Assembly: GCA_025353305.1 (NCBI GenBank)
Contig: JANXQX010000126.1
Coordinates: 1 to 22,218, forward strand
Direction of reading: 5' to 3'
DNA from: Holophagaceae bacterium
GTDB lineage: Bacteria; Acidobacteriota; Holophagae; Holophagales; Holophagaceae
DNA length: 22,218 nt
A model generated the notes under the pieces. It saw nothing but the letters and a program-made list of their open reading frames with translations, was not told the origin of the DNA and ran no database searches. Positions 15,552-22,218 of the stretch are shown here, in pieces (position 1 is the stretch's first letter; every line of letters starts with the position of its first letter). The position numbers and the translations under genes are program-made.

Positions 15552-16511
15552 ATGCCCGATCGCCGCCGCGAGACCGTCTGGTTCATCGGGCTCGCCCTGC
15601 TCATCAGCTGGGGGGTTGGCGCCCTTTGGCTGCAGAACGAAAAGCGTTTCATCCTCATCCGCATCCTCATGTGCGTGCCGGGGCTGGTGGGCTTCGGCTG
15701 CGCCTGGCTCTTCCGGCGGGAGCCGCCCCGGGCGGTGGGCCTGGCCTTTACCGAATGGAAGCACTGGTTCTCGGCCATCGTCTATCCCATCGCCATCGCC
15801 TTCGTCGCCGTGGCCCTTGCCTATGGCATCCGTTTCGGGCTGAACCAGCCGGATTTCATCATCTTTCAACCGGAACTACTGAAGGTGGGTCCACTGCATG
15901 GGCTCAAGGTCCTGCCCGCTTTCGTCCTCATCACCTTGGTCATGCTCCTTCCCTGGCTGCTGGTGGCGGGGGCCTACCGCTGGAACTGGCCTGATCGCAT
16001 CAAGGCCAAGCTGCCTGAGAAATGGCGATGGCTGCACCATGGCTTCTGCGCGGTGCTTTGGATCCCGACCTTTCTTTTTCATGGAGTCCCCGGCGAACTT
16101 GGCGAGGAGCTGGGCTGGCGGGGCTACCTCGTGCGGCGCTGGCAGGACCGTCCCATCACCGCAGCGCTGATCACCATGCCGGTGTGGGCGGCCTTTCATT
16201 TGCCGGTGATTTTTTCAAGCACCCAGCGGGGCCACGCCCTTCAGAACATCACTTTCCTCCTTTCCATCGCCATGGCCGCGGTGGTCTTCGCAGCTTTCTA
16301 TGTATGGACCAGGTCCGTATGGCCCTGCGCGGTCTTGCACCTGAGCTGGAACCTCTGGAATCCGGTGCTGCTGGGGGATGTCTACAGGGGTAATCCAGGC
16401 CTTTTTGGCGGCAAGGTCTGGATCTTCAACGGGGAGGGCGTTTTCGGCCTGCTCCTGGAAGGGATCGTGGCCATCTGGTTGTTCCGCCGCTGGAGCCGGC
16501 AAAAGGGGTGA
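15552..16511 (+). CDS. CPBP-family intramembrane metalloprotease
   Basis: The 319-residue polytopic membrane protein has about eight hydrophobic segments. It shows the CPBP (Rce1/Abi) motifs: paired glutamates with arginine in GELGEELGWRGYL (E185, E186, R190), His216 in AFHLP, and His263/Asn267 in LHLSWN. These residues form the glutamic protease centre inside the membrane. Relatives cleave prenylated or bacteriocin-related peptides, but most bacterial members have no known substrate, and no peptide gene is visible beside it. It is followed by a convergent gene 57 bases away. Confidence 0.88.
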   Translation: MPDRRRETVWFIGLALLISWGVGALWLQNEKRFILIRILMCVPGLVGFGCAWLFRREPPRAVGLAFTEWKHWFSAIVYPIAIAFVAVALAYGIRFGLNQPDFIIFQPELLKVGPLHGLKVLPAFVLITLVMLLPWLLVAGAYRWNWPDRIKAKLPEKWRWLHHGFCAVLWIPTFLFHGVPGELGEELGWRGYLVRRWQDRPITAALITMPVWAAFHLPVIFSSTQRGHALQNITFLLSIAMAAVVFAAFYVWTRSVWPCAVLHLSWNLWNPVLLGDVYRGNPGLFGGKVWIFNGEGVFGLLLEGIVAIWLFRRWSRQKG

Positions 16512-16568
16512 AGAGCGCAATGGCGCAGCCCTTTCTTGATATGAACGTTCAAACTAGCGCGGTCTGCT

Positions 16569-17198
16569 CTAAAGCAATTGGCCTGTCGTAGCATTCACGC
16601 CGTGGTAGCGGGGTTTCTCTGAAAATCTTTCCCAGCCCTGGATACGCCCATAGACCGCCTCGATATAAGTCGCTGGACTCGCATCGTCGATTTCCTCGGC
16701 CACTGGATCCAAGTTGCATCGGAACCAGTCCGGATCAACTCCAAAAAATCGGGTGTCGGCTATGCCGTAATCCATGAAGAAGGCGCATTTCCCCCGTTCA
16801 ACTTCGCTCACCAGCCGGTCAGCATTGATCACAAAAAGTCGTCCGGTCGCCTTGAAGAAGGTTCCCTCGGTCCGCTCAATCGCATCGCGCAGCAATAATG
16901 CCTCAGCTCGGCCCTTCCCAAACCGTCTGGCGGTCGCCGACACGTCCAGGAGGGTCTCCGAGAGCCGTATGCCTTGGTGGTGGGCTAGGCTTTCAAGCGT
17001 GGCATCGAGGATTGAAGTCCCGCTGCCATCGATGTACTCGATGTCATTGAAAAGGCCTGACTCGAGCCACAGGTGCAGCGATGTGCGGTAATCCAATAAT
17101 CGCGCCACGCGATCTGACCGGATGACCGGCGACGAAGGTATGACGGCTCCCGTCAGAATCAGTTTCAAATGTCCACCTGTTGAGTGCTCAGTCTCCAT
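16569..17198 (-). CDS. Putative GT-A-like glycosyltransferase of surface-glycan type
   Basis: I place the start at the ATG at 17198, after GAAGG, giving 209 residues; a TTG at 17234 would add 12. The pattern resembles small glycan-cluster proteins with an N-terminal LILTG strand (13-17), a LLDYRTSLHLWLE helix, GKGRAEALLL (94-103) and FFKATGRL (114-121). From memory, capsule and LPS loci encode proteins with comparable 'GKG-E' and 'K.TGR' phrases and a presumed nucleotide-sugar fold. No clear DXD motif is seen. It is unusual that no other glycan genes surround it. The family call is tentative and the enzyme activity unproven. Confidence 0.5.
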   Translation of the reverse strand: METEHSTGGHLKLILTGAVIPSSPVIRSDRVARLLDYRTSLHLWLESGLFNDIEYIDGSGTSILDATLESLAHHQGIRLSETLLDVSATARRFGKGRAEALLLRDAIERTEGTFFKATGRLFVINADRLVSEVERGKCAFFMDYGIADTRFFGVDPDWFRCNLDPVAEEIDDASPATYIEAVYGRIQGWERFSEKPRYHGVNATTGQLL

Positions 17199-17329
17199 CG
17201 AGCCTTCAAATGGGTCAACACCACCAGGCCTCAAATTGCAGTTTCAGCCGACGTGCCGCTCGTTCGCGGGCCCCACCATCTTGTTGGCCACGGCACGTGC
17301 AGCGATCGCCTTCCTGCGATAGTTGAGCC

Positions 17330-18562
17330 ATGGCTGCAATCATCGTGGTGGGAGGGGGCGCGGCGGGCATGGTGGCCGCGTGGCGGGCTGCCTTGAAGGG
17401 CCATCGTGTGACGCTGCTGGAGGCCAACCCGAAACTTGGCGTGAAGCTGCGCATCAGTGGCGGCGGGAAATGCAATATCACCCACGATGGGCCCGTGAAG
17501 GCCGTGCTTGCCGGCTTTTCCAAGGACCAGGCCCGTTTTCTCAGGCCTTCCTTCCATTGCTTCAGCAATGCGGATGTGGTCGAACTCCTGCATCGCGAAG
17601 GTGTGGAAACCTATGTGCGGGAGAACGGCCGCGTCTTTCCGCTGGATCGGCCCGGAAGCGCCGCAGCCGTGGTGGCGGCTTTTCAGAGCGTGATGCAAAG
17701 GGCCGGAGCGCAGGTAAGGACGGCGGCCCGTGTGGTGGGCCTGGAGGGAAGGGCACCCCGGCTGGAATCCCTCATTCTTGAGGATGGAACCAGATTGCGG
17801 GCGGACGCCTTCATCCTGGCTACGGGTGGAGCGAGCTATCCCGAGACCGGAACGCGGGGCGAGGTGGCGGGATGGCTGGAGAACCTGGGTGTGCCGACCC
17901 TTCCCTGGGCACCCGCATTGGCGCCGATCCCGCTCAAAGCACCCCATCCAGCTTGGGAGGGCGTGGCCTTCAGGAAGGGAACCTTGAAACTGCTGGAGGG
18001 AGAGGGTGGCCGAAGGATCGGCGGTTTTTCCGATGACATCATCTTCACCAAGCACGGCATCAGCGGCCCCGCCGCATTGGAATTGAGCGGCCAGGCCGAA
18101 ATCGCCCGGCGCCAGGGCCGGGCTTGGCTCGTCTACGACTTCGCTGGCCTCAGCGAAGCGGAATTGGATGCGGAACTCCGCCACGAGCAGGTATCGAATC
18201 CCCACCTGTCCGCCCGAAACTGGCTTCATCGCTGGGTTCCAGAGCGTGTGGCCGAGTCGCTGTGGCGCCTGGATGGGCTCGGCGATATGCGGCTGAAGGA
18301 TCTCCCCAAGAGCACAAGGGCCAGGCTGGTGGCCTGGGTCGGTGCCTTTCCGCTGGGTACGCCTGGCATGGTGGCGCTCGATCGCGGTGAGGTTGCGGCG
18401 GGTGGTGTTGTGCGTTCGGCCGTCGACCCCCACACGATGCGGGTGAAAGACTGGGATAACCTGCTGGTGTGCGGGGAACTCCTGGACGTTGACGGTCCCG
18501 TGGGGGGATACAACCTGCAGGCCGCCTTCAGCACGGGGTTTGTGGCCGGGGAAACCGTTTAG
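17330..18562 (+). CDS. HI0933/YhiN-family FAD-dependent oxidoreductase
   Basis: This 410-residue flavoprotein has the usual length of the HI0933/YhiN family (TIGR00275). The FAD-binding GxGxxG is VVGGGAAG (6-13), with Glu31 ending the second strand. SGGGKCNITH (43-52) and LATGGASYPETGTRGE (164-179) are family signatures, as is CGELLDVDGPVGGYNLQAAF near the C-terminus. The family binds FAD in a two-dinucleotide-fold arrangement, but its physiological substrate is not established; the annotation aminoacetone oxidase rests on few members. The start ATG lies 131 bases from the divergent glycosyltransferase gene. Confidence 0.9.
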   Translation: MAAIIVVGGGAAGMVAAWRAALKGHRVTLLEANPKLGVKLRISGGGKCNITHDGPVKAVLAGFSKDQARFLRPSFHCFSNADVVELLHREGVETYVRENGRVFPLDRPGSAAAVVAAFQSVMQRAGAQVRTAARVVGLEGRAPRLESLILEDGTRLRADAFILATGGASYPETGTRGEVAGWLENLGVPTLPWAPALAPIPLKAPHPAWEGVAFRKGTLKLLEGEGGRRIGGFSDDIIFTKHGISGPAALELSGQAEIARRQGRAWLVYDFAGLSEAELDAELRHEQVSNPHLSARNWLHRWVPERVAESLWRLDGLGDMRLKDLPKSTRARLVAWVGAFPLGTPGMVALDRGEVAAGGVVRSAVDPHTMRVKDWDNLLVCGELLDVDGPVGGYNLQAAFSTGFVAGETV

Positions 18563-18566
18563 CGGC

Positions 18567-18593
18567 TTGAATCGTGATACAACACCTTAATAA
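18567..18593 (+). promoter_or_regulatory. Candidate promoter of the TonB receptor gene
   Basis: TTGAAT (18567-18572) and TAATAA (18588-18593) lie in the short AT-richer gap before the receptor. The 15-base spacing is shorter than ideal, so this is only a candidate. Confidence 0.3.
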
Positions 18594-18616
18594 GAAACAT
18601 ATGTGCATCTCCGCTT

Positions 18617-18620
18617 GGAG
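18617..18620 (+). promoter_or_regulatory. Ribosome site choosing the GTG at 18626
   Basis: GGAG stands five bases before the GTG at 18626. It overlaps the GTG at 18620, which is therefore unlikely to be the start. Confidence 0.65.
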
Positions 18621-18625
18621 TGTTC

Positions 18626-21553
18626 GTGCGCCTTTCGACGTTTAGTGCTGTTCAGCTTGGGCTCTTTCTGGGCGCGCTCCCGTTGGCGCTGGCAGCCCAA
18701 AGCACCGGCGTGACCACGGCGGACCTGAAAGTCATGGTGCATGACGCCGGTGGCCGGCCTTTGGCGGGTGTGAAGATTTCCATCCTGAAGGAGGACATCG
18801 GCGACGCCTGGAACGGGAGCAGCGGCCCGGACGGGCAATGCCGTTTCCGCCTGCTTCCGGCAGGAACCTACAAGGTCCAGGCCACGGCGACCGGGAAGCA
18901 GCCAAGGCTGCGGCTCGTCACACTGCAAATCGGCACCACCGATACGCTGGATCTGGTGCTGGCGGCCGATGACATGGTGGATGAGCGCGTGGTGCTGGTG
19001 GAGGAGACCACGAAGGAATCTGAGCGCACCCAGATTGCCAGTGTGGTGGATGAAACCTTTATTTCCGATCTTCCGATCAACCGCCGCAATTTCGTTGATT
19101 TCAGCCTGACCAACCCCTTCGCCGCCGTGGGCAATCTGCCGACAGGCAATGGCAGCCCGAATTCCGGCCTCAGTTTTGCGGGCATGACGCCGCGCCAGAA
19201 TAATTTCCTGCTGGATGGCTTGGACAACAACGACCTGGGCGGAGGCGCGCTGCGGGCCAGCATCAGCCAGGAGGCGGTGCAGGAATTCCAGGTCATCAGC
19301 GGCGGCCTTTCGGCGGAATTCGGCAGGGCGCTGGGCGGCATCGTGAACACCATCACCAAGCAGGGCACCAATGAATTCAGGGGATCGGCCTTCTTCTTCC
19401 ACCGGCCCGGATATCTCGACGCCAAATCACCGTTGGGCACGGACGCGAAGGACTATCGCCTGAGCCAATACGGCGCTTCGGCGGGAGGGCCGATCATCAA
19501 GGACAAGCTGTTCTACTTCGTGGCCGTGGAAAGGCTGCAAAAGACCGATCACAACGTGGTCACCATCGATCCCGTTGCGGTCGCGCTCATCGGCGCAGCA
19601 GGCTTCCAGGTGCAGACCGGCGAGCTGCCTTTCGAGGAAGGCGACACTTCAGGCTTCCTGCGCCTGGACTGGGTGCAGAGCCCATCGAGCCGCTGGACTT
19701 TCCGCGCCCTGTTCGGGCAGCAGAAAGATGAAAACGCGATTCCATGGGGCGGTCTCACGGCGAAATCCGCCGGCGGATCCCGCAGCACCCATGACCAGAC
19801 CTTCACGCTCGCCAACCAGTGGGTGGGCTCGGCATGGTTCAACGATTTCCGCCTGATGGTGGCGGACCGGGACGACCGCATGGACCACCTCGATCCGAGC
19901 CACGGCGTCTATGTCGAGATACTCGGCACCGCGATTTTCGGCACGCAGCGGCTGGCGGACCAGCAGTCGCACGTCCGCTACATCCAACTGGCGGACACCC
20001 TGACCACCGTGCGGGGCAACCACACCTTCAAGGGCGGCATCGATCTCCTGCACTCAGACAACGATGCCACCGTGGCCCAGAATTTCGCGGGTGTCTACCG
20101 GTTTCAGGCCATCCCCGAGATCGGGATTTCCAGTTCATTGATGGCCTTTGCCGCGCCCAGCCCCTTTGGTGGGACCGGAATTCCAGTGGCCTTCGTGCAG
20201 AGCTATGGCAATCCCCACGCCCGTTTCACCGCCAAGAGCGAGGCGGCTTTCATCCAGGATGACTGGCAGCTGCATCCGGCCTTTCTCCTGAAAATGGGCC
20301 TGCGCTTCGAGCGGGAATCGCTACCACCTTTCCCGAATACGGCGGACTATGACGCCATCCAGCACTCGCCTTCAACCGTCGATCCTGTGCTCGGCCCCAC
20401 GCAGCTGCCCGCGGGTGTCTATGACTACCCGGCGAATTTTCGCATCCAGCGGGACTGGAGCGCAAACCTTGTCCATCCCCGGCTCTCGTTCAGCTGGCAG
20501 GCGCGGCCGGCGTTGCGGCTATTCGGGGGTGCGGGACGCTTCGGCGGTCCCACCAATCTCGGGCCTTTCTATGGCATCCGGCTCTTCAATGGCCGCGACG
20601 TCCAGACCGTGGTCAGGACGCTGCGGGATCCCGTCATGGTGGGCCCGCTGCCCACATGGGCCAATGCGGATGGCGTGGCCCAGGACCACCGCTACACCTC
20701 ACTGCCTCCGGGCCCGACCACGTTCGTCATTCCTGGCGAGGTCGCCTTCCCCACCATGTGGCAGGAAAACCTTGGCGTTGAATGGAACCCTGCCCCAGCC
20801 CATCATTTCGCGCTGGAGTTGGTGCATTCGAAGGCGAAGGGCTTCATGAATGTACGTGATGTGAACGCATTCCAGTTCTACTCGAATGCCGCCACCGGCC
20901 AGCAGGTGCTGCGGCGGCCGGACCTTCGCTACAGCACACTCAACCGGGTGGATGGCAGCGGCAATGCCGACTACGACGGGCAGAGCCTCAGCTGGACCTG
21001 GAAACAGAATGAACGCTTCCAGCTCAACGCGAGCTACACCCATTCGCAAGCCAGGGATAACTTCACCGACTGGACTTCGGATTTCACGCCGCAGAACACC
21101 TTTGATCCTTCCACTGAATGGGGTCAGAGCCTGCAGAATCAGGTCCACCGCCTTTCGGTCGCTTCGGTGTGGACCACGGGACACGAAGGGTCGCTGCTAC
21201 GACGGGATTGGACTTTCAGCGGCATCCTGCATTGGGCTTCGGGGCGGCCCTACACGCAATTGTTGGGATACGACGCCAATTATGACGGGGATGGCACCTC
21301 GGACCGGCCACCTGGAATCGGCCGCAATTCGGAGACCACGCCTTCCACGGCCACGGTCGATCTGCGTGCGTCGCGGATCTTCCTGTTCAATGGATCGAGG
21401 CTCGAATTGATCCTGGACGCCTTCAATTTCTTCAACCACTCCAACCTGCTGCAAGTCCAGAATGTCCAGGCCTCCACCACGCCACCCTATGGAACCCCCC
21501 TCCGCTACGGACCCAAGCGGCAACTGCAATTCGGTGTGCGCTACCGGTTCTGA
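18626..21553 (+). CDS. TonB-dependent receptor with carboxypeptidase-regulatory-like N-domain
   Basis: From the GTG at 18626 the product is 975 residues, starting with a signal peptide (MRLS, hydrophobic core, cleavage near ALAAQ). A CarboxypepD_reg beta-sandwich spans about 28-115 (GGRPLAGVKISILKED, CRFRLLPAGTYKVQATA). A plug domain covers roughly 130-235, with LPINRRNFVDFSL (close to the LPLNGRNF motif common in Acidobacteria) and NNFLLDGLDNND. The remainder is an outer-membrane beta-barrel ending in RYRF, a terminal phenylalanine as expected for barrel insertion. It should import a large ligand using TonB energy. The ligand is unknown; no sugar-utilisation or metal genes adjoin it. No TonB box is obvious. 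Confidence 0.93.
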   Translation: MRLSTFSAVQLGLFLGALPLALAAQSTGVTTADLKVMVHDAGGRPLAGVKISILKEDIGDAWNGSSGPDGQCRFRLLPAGTYKVQATATGKQPRLRLVTLQIGTTDTLDLVLAADDMVDERVVLVEETTKESERTQIASVVDETFISDLPINRRNFVDFSLTNPFAAVGNLPTGNGSPNSGLSFAGMTPRQNNFLLDGLDNNDLGGGALRASISQEAVQEFQVISGGLSAEFGRALGGIVNTITKQGTNEFRGSAFFFHRPGYLDAKSPLGTDAKDYRLSQYGASAGGPIIKDKLFYFVAVERLQKTDHNVVTIDPVAVALIGAAGFQVQTGELPFEEGDTSGFLRLDWVQSPSSRWTFRALFGQQKDENAIPWGGLTAKSAGGSRSTHDQTFTLANQWVGSAWFNDFRLMVADRDDRMDHLDPSHGVYVEILGTAIFGTQRLADQQSHVRYIQLADTLTTVRGNHTFKGGIDLLHSDNDATVAQNFAGVYRFQAIPEIGISSSLMAFAAPSPFGGTGIPVAFVQSYGNPHARFTAKSEAAFIQDDWQLHPAFLLKMGLRFERESLPPFPNTADYDAIQHSPSTVDPVLGPTQLPAGVYDYPANFRIQRDWSANLVHPRLSFSWQARPALRLFGGAGRFGGPTNLGPFYGIRLFNGRDVQTVVRTLRDPVMVGPLPTWANADGVAQDHRYTSLPPGPTTFVIPGEVAFPTMWQENLGVEWNPAPAHHFALELVHSKAKGFMNVRDVNAFQFYSNAATGQQVLRRPDLRYSTLNRVDGSGNADYDGQSLSWTWKQNERFQLNASYTHSQARDNFTDWTSDFTPQNTFDPSTEWGQSLQNQVHRLSVASVWTTGHEGSLLRRDWTFSGILHWASGRPYTQLLGYDANYDGDGTSDRPPGIGRNSETTPSTATVDLRASRIFLFNGSRLELILDAFNFFNHSNLLQVQNVQASTTPPYGTPLRYGPKRQLQFGVRYRF

Positions 21554-21593
21554 GCTGAGATCGGCTCGTGTTCAGCCGCTAGGGGAAAAGGAC

Positions 21594-21856
21594 TTCACCG
21601 CCAAGACGCCAGATTTCCCTTTGTCTCGTGTATCGGCTCTGCCGATACCGAGAAGACGCCAAGAAAAGCAAACATCGGTTATTTGAATTCGAGCCCGACA
21701 TCGCTTCGCGGGGGCCTTAGCGTCCGGGTGCTTTCATCCCGAGAATTCAGATGGCTAGGCGGCGGCCGAGTTCATCCCCGCGGCCACAGGACTCTTCTCG
21801 GTACCGGCTCCGCTGATACGCGAGACAAAGGGACTCGTGGCTTTTTTGGCGGTGAA
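21594..21856. repeat. 263-base element with long imperfect inverted arms
   Basis: The left arm (21594-21660) and right arm (21789-21856) are inverted copies with roughly four in five bases alike. Perfect blocks include the ends TTCACCGCCAA (21594-21604) / TTGGCGGTGAA (21846-21856), and TACCGAGAAGA (21646-21656) / TCTTCTCGGTA (21793-21803). An 18-base block with one mismatch pairs 21617-21634 with 21815-21832. Each arm also folds on itself: the left has GTATCGGC-TCT-GCCGATAC at 21630-21648, flanked by CTCG/CGAG. The interior (about 128 bases) has two GAATTC sites in roughly symmetric positions and no ORF. It looks like a MITE-like or BIME-like dispersed element; no target duplication is seen. 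Confidence 0.75.
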
Positions 21857-21880
21857 TTATTTCTTTTTGAATGGAGCCCG

Positions 21881-21898
21881 ATACCAAACCTTTGGTAT
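21881..21898. repeat. Perfect 8-base palindrome
   Basis: ATACCAAA and TTTGGTAT are separated by CC. It lies between the inverted-repeat element and the methyltransferase gene, in an AT-rich stretch. It may be an operator or a terminator for the upstream side; a partial echo, GATACCAAAC, occurs after oleD near 11559. Confidence 0.55.
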
Positions 21899-21949
21899 AC
21901 CTCCACCCCCTCATCCCTATTTATTGATTTATTTTGTTAACAGCGAAGA

Positions 21950-21970
21950 AGGCCATGAAGTGGATGGCCT
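21950..21970 (+). promoter_or_regulatory. Hairpin in the leader of the methyltransferase gene
   Basis: AGGCCAT and ATGGCCT form a perfect 7-base stem with a 7-base loop, 37 bases before the GTG start. It could be an operator for a controller protein or a leader structure. Confidence 0.4.
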
Positions 21971-22007
21971 GGCTTGTGCCACGCTGTAGGGAAACACCGG
22001 GGCTTTT

Positions 22008-22218
22008 GTGAACCAGCTTTTCTTCGGCGACAACCTGGACGTGCTGCGCGAGTCCATCAAGGACGAATCGGTGGACTTGGTGTACCTCGACCCGCCCTTC
22101 AATTCCAAGCGGGACTACAACCTGCTCTTCAAGTCGCCGGAGGGCGGCGAAAGCCACGCGCAGATCACCGCCTTCGAGGACACCTGGCACTGGGGCGGGC
22201 AGGCCGAGCGGGAGTACG
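22008..22218 (+). CDS. Site-specific DNA methyltransferase, N-terminal part (3' end outside window)
   Basis: The frame opens at the GTG at 22008, with GGGG five bases upstream, and runs off the window after 70 codons. The N-terminus NQLFFGDNLDVLRE followed by DLVYLDPPFNSKRDYN is typical of amino-methyltransferases. DPPF is the catalytic motif IV and usually indicates N6-adenine methylation. Motif IV close to the N-terminus suggests the beta-class order, as in type III Mod subunits and many solitary enzymes. An 18-codon frame (21955-22011) ends in a GTGA overlap with this start and may be chance. Whether a restriction gene follows cannot be seen. Confidence 0.88.
   Translation, partial: MNQLFFGDNLDVLRESIKDESVDLVYLDPPFNSKRDYNLLFKSPEGGESHAQITAFEDTWHWGGQAEREY

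Noticed and set aside
18620..18625. GTG at 18620 as start of the TonB receptor
   Set aside because: It overlaps the GGAG that best serves the GTG at 18626, and the later start gives a more typical signal peptide.
1..22218. CRISPR arrays, tRNA or rRNA genes, transposases, integrases
   Set aside because: No regularly spaced repeats, cloverleaf or rRNA-like sequence, and no recombinase motifs were seen on either strand.

Overview
The window is about 22.2 kb of GC-rich bacterial DNA with short, mostly featureless gaps and frequent GTG starts. The large receptor at the right carries a carboxypeptidase-regulatory-like domain ahead of a TonB plug and barrel. Together with a heme protein resembling the hydrazine synthase alpha subunit and an oleABCD cluster, it suggests an Acidobacteriota member, perhaps of the Geothrix/Holophaga type. 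That placement is inference; there is no rRNA or other marker gene here.

Left part (1-6.7 kb): the 3' end of a secreted c-type heme protein; a palindrome-rich spacer; a GNAT acetyltransferase; a tandem-domain PPK2 (polyphosphate:AMP phosphotransferase); and a leftward group made of an S37-type secreted peptidase lipoprotein, a small exported beta-sandwich protein, a stand-alone CheY-like receiver and a DUF2871-like membrane protein.

Centre (6.9-11.5 kb): the best-defined system, a tight four-gene operon oleA-oleB-oleC-oleD. By family knowledge OleA condenses two fatty acyl-CoAs head to head, OleD reduces the beta-keto acid, OleC makes a beta-lactone and OleB decarboxylates it to a long-chain cis-olefin. 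All catalytic residues that I can check are present. Just downstream is a PAS-PAS-GGDEF diguanylate cyclase gene broken by one extra base.

Right part (13.2-22.2 kb): an AspT/YidE-type transporter with two TrkA-C domains, a DinB-like DUF1569 protein, a CPBP intramembrane protease, an isolated putative glycosyltransferase on the minus strand, a HI0933/YhiN-type flavoprotein and a TonB-dependent receptor. A 454-base gap follows, holding a 263-base element with long imperfect inverted arms and two further palindromes. The window ends inside the first 70 codons of a DNA methyltransferase, which may open a restriction or defence locus outside the window.

I found no tRNA, rRNA, CRISPR array, transposase or integrase. 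The most unusual items are non-coding: the 263-base inverted-repeat element, the hairpin array at 1158-1283, and the tandemly repeated start-codon region of the S37 peptidase gene with an overlapping mini-ORF.
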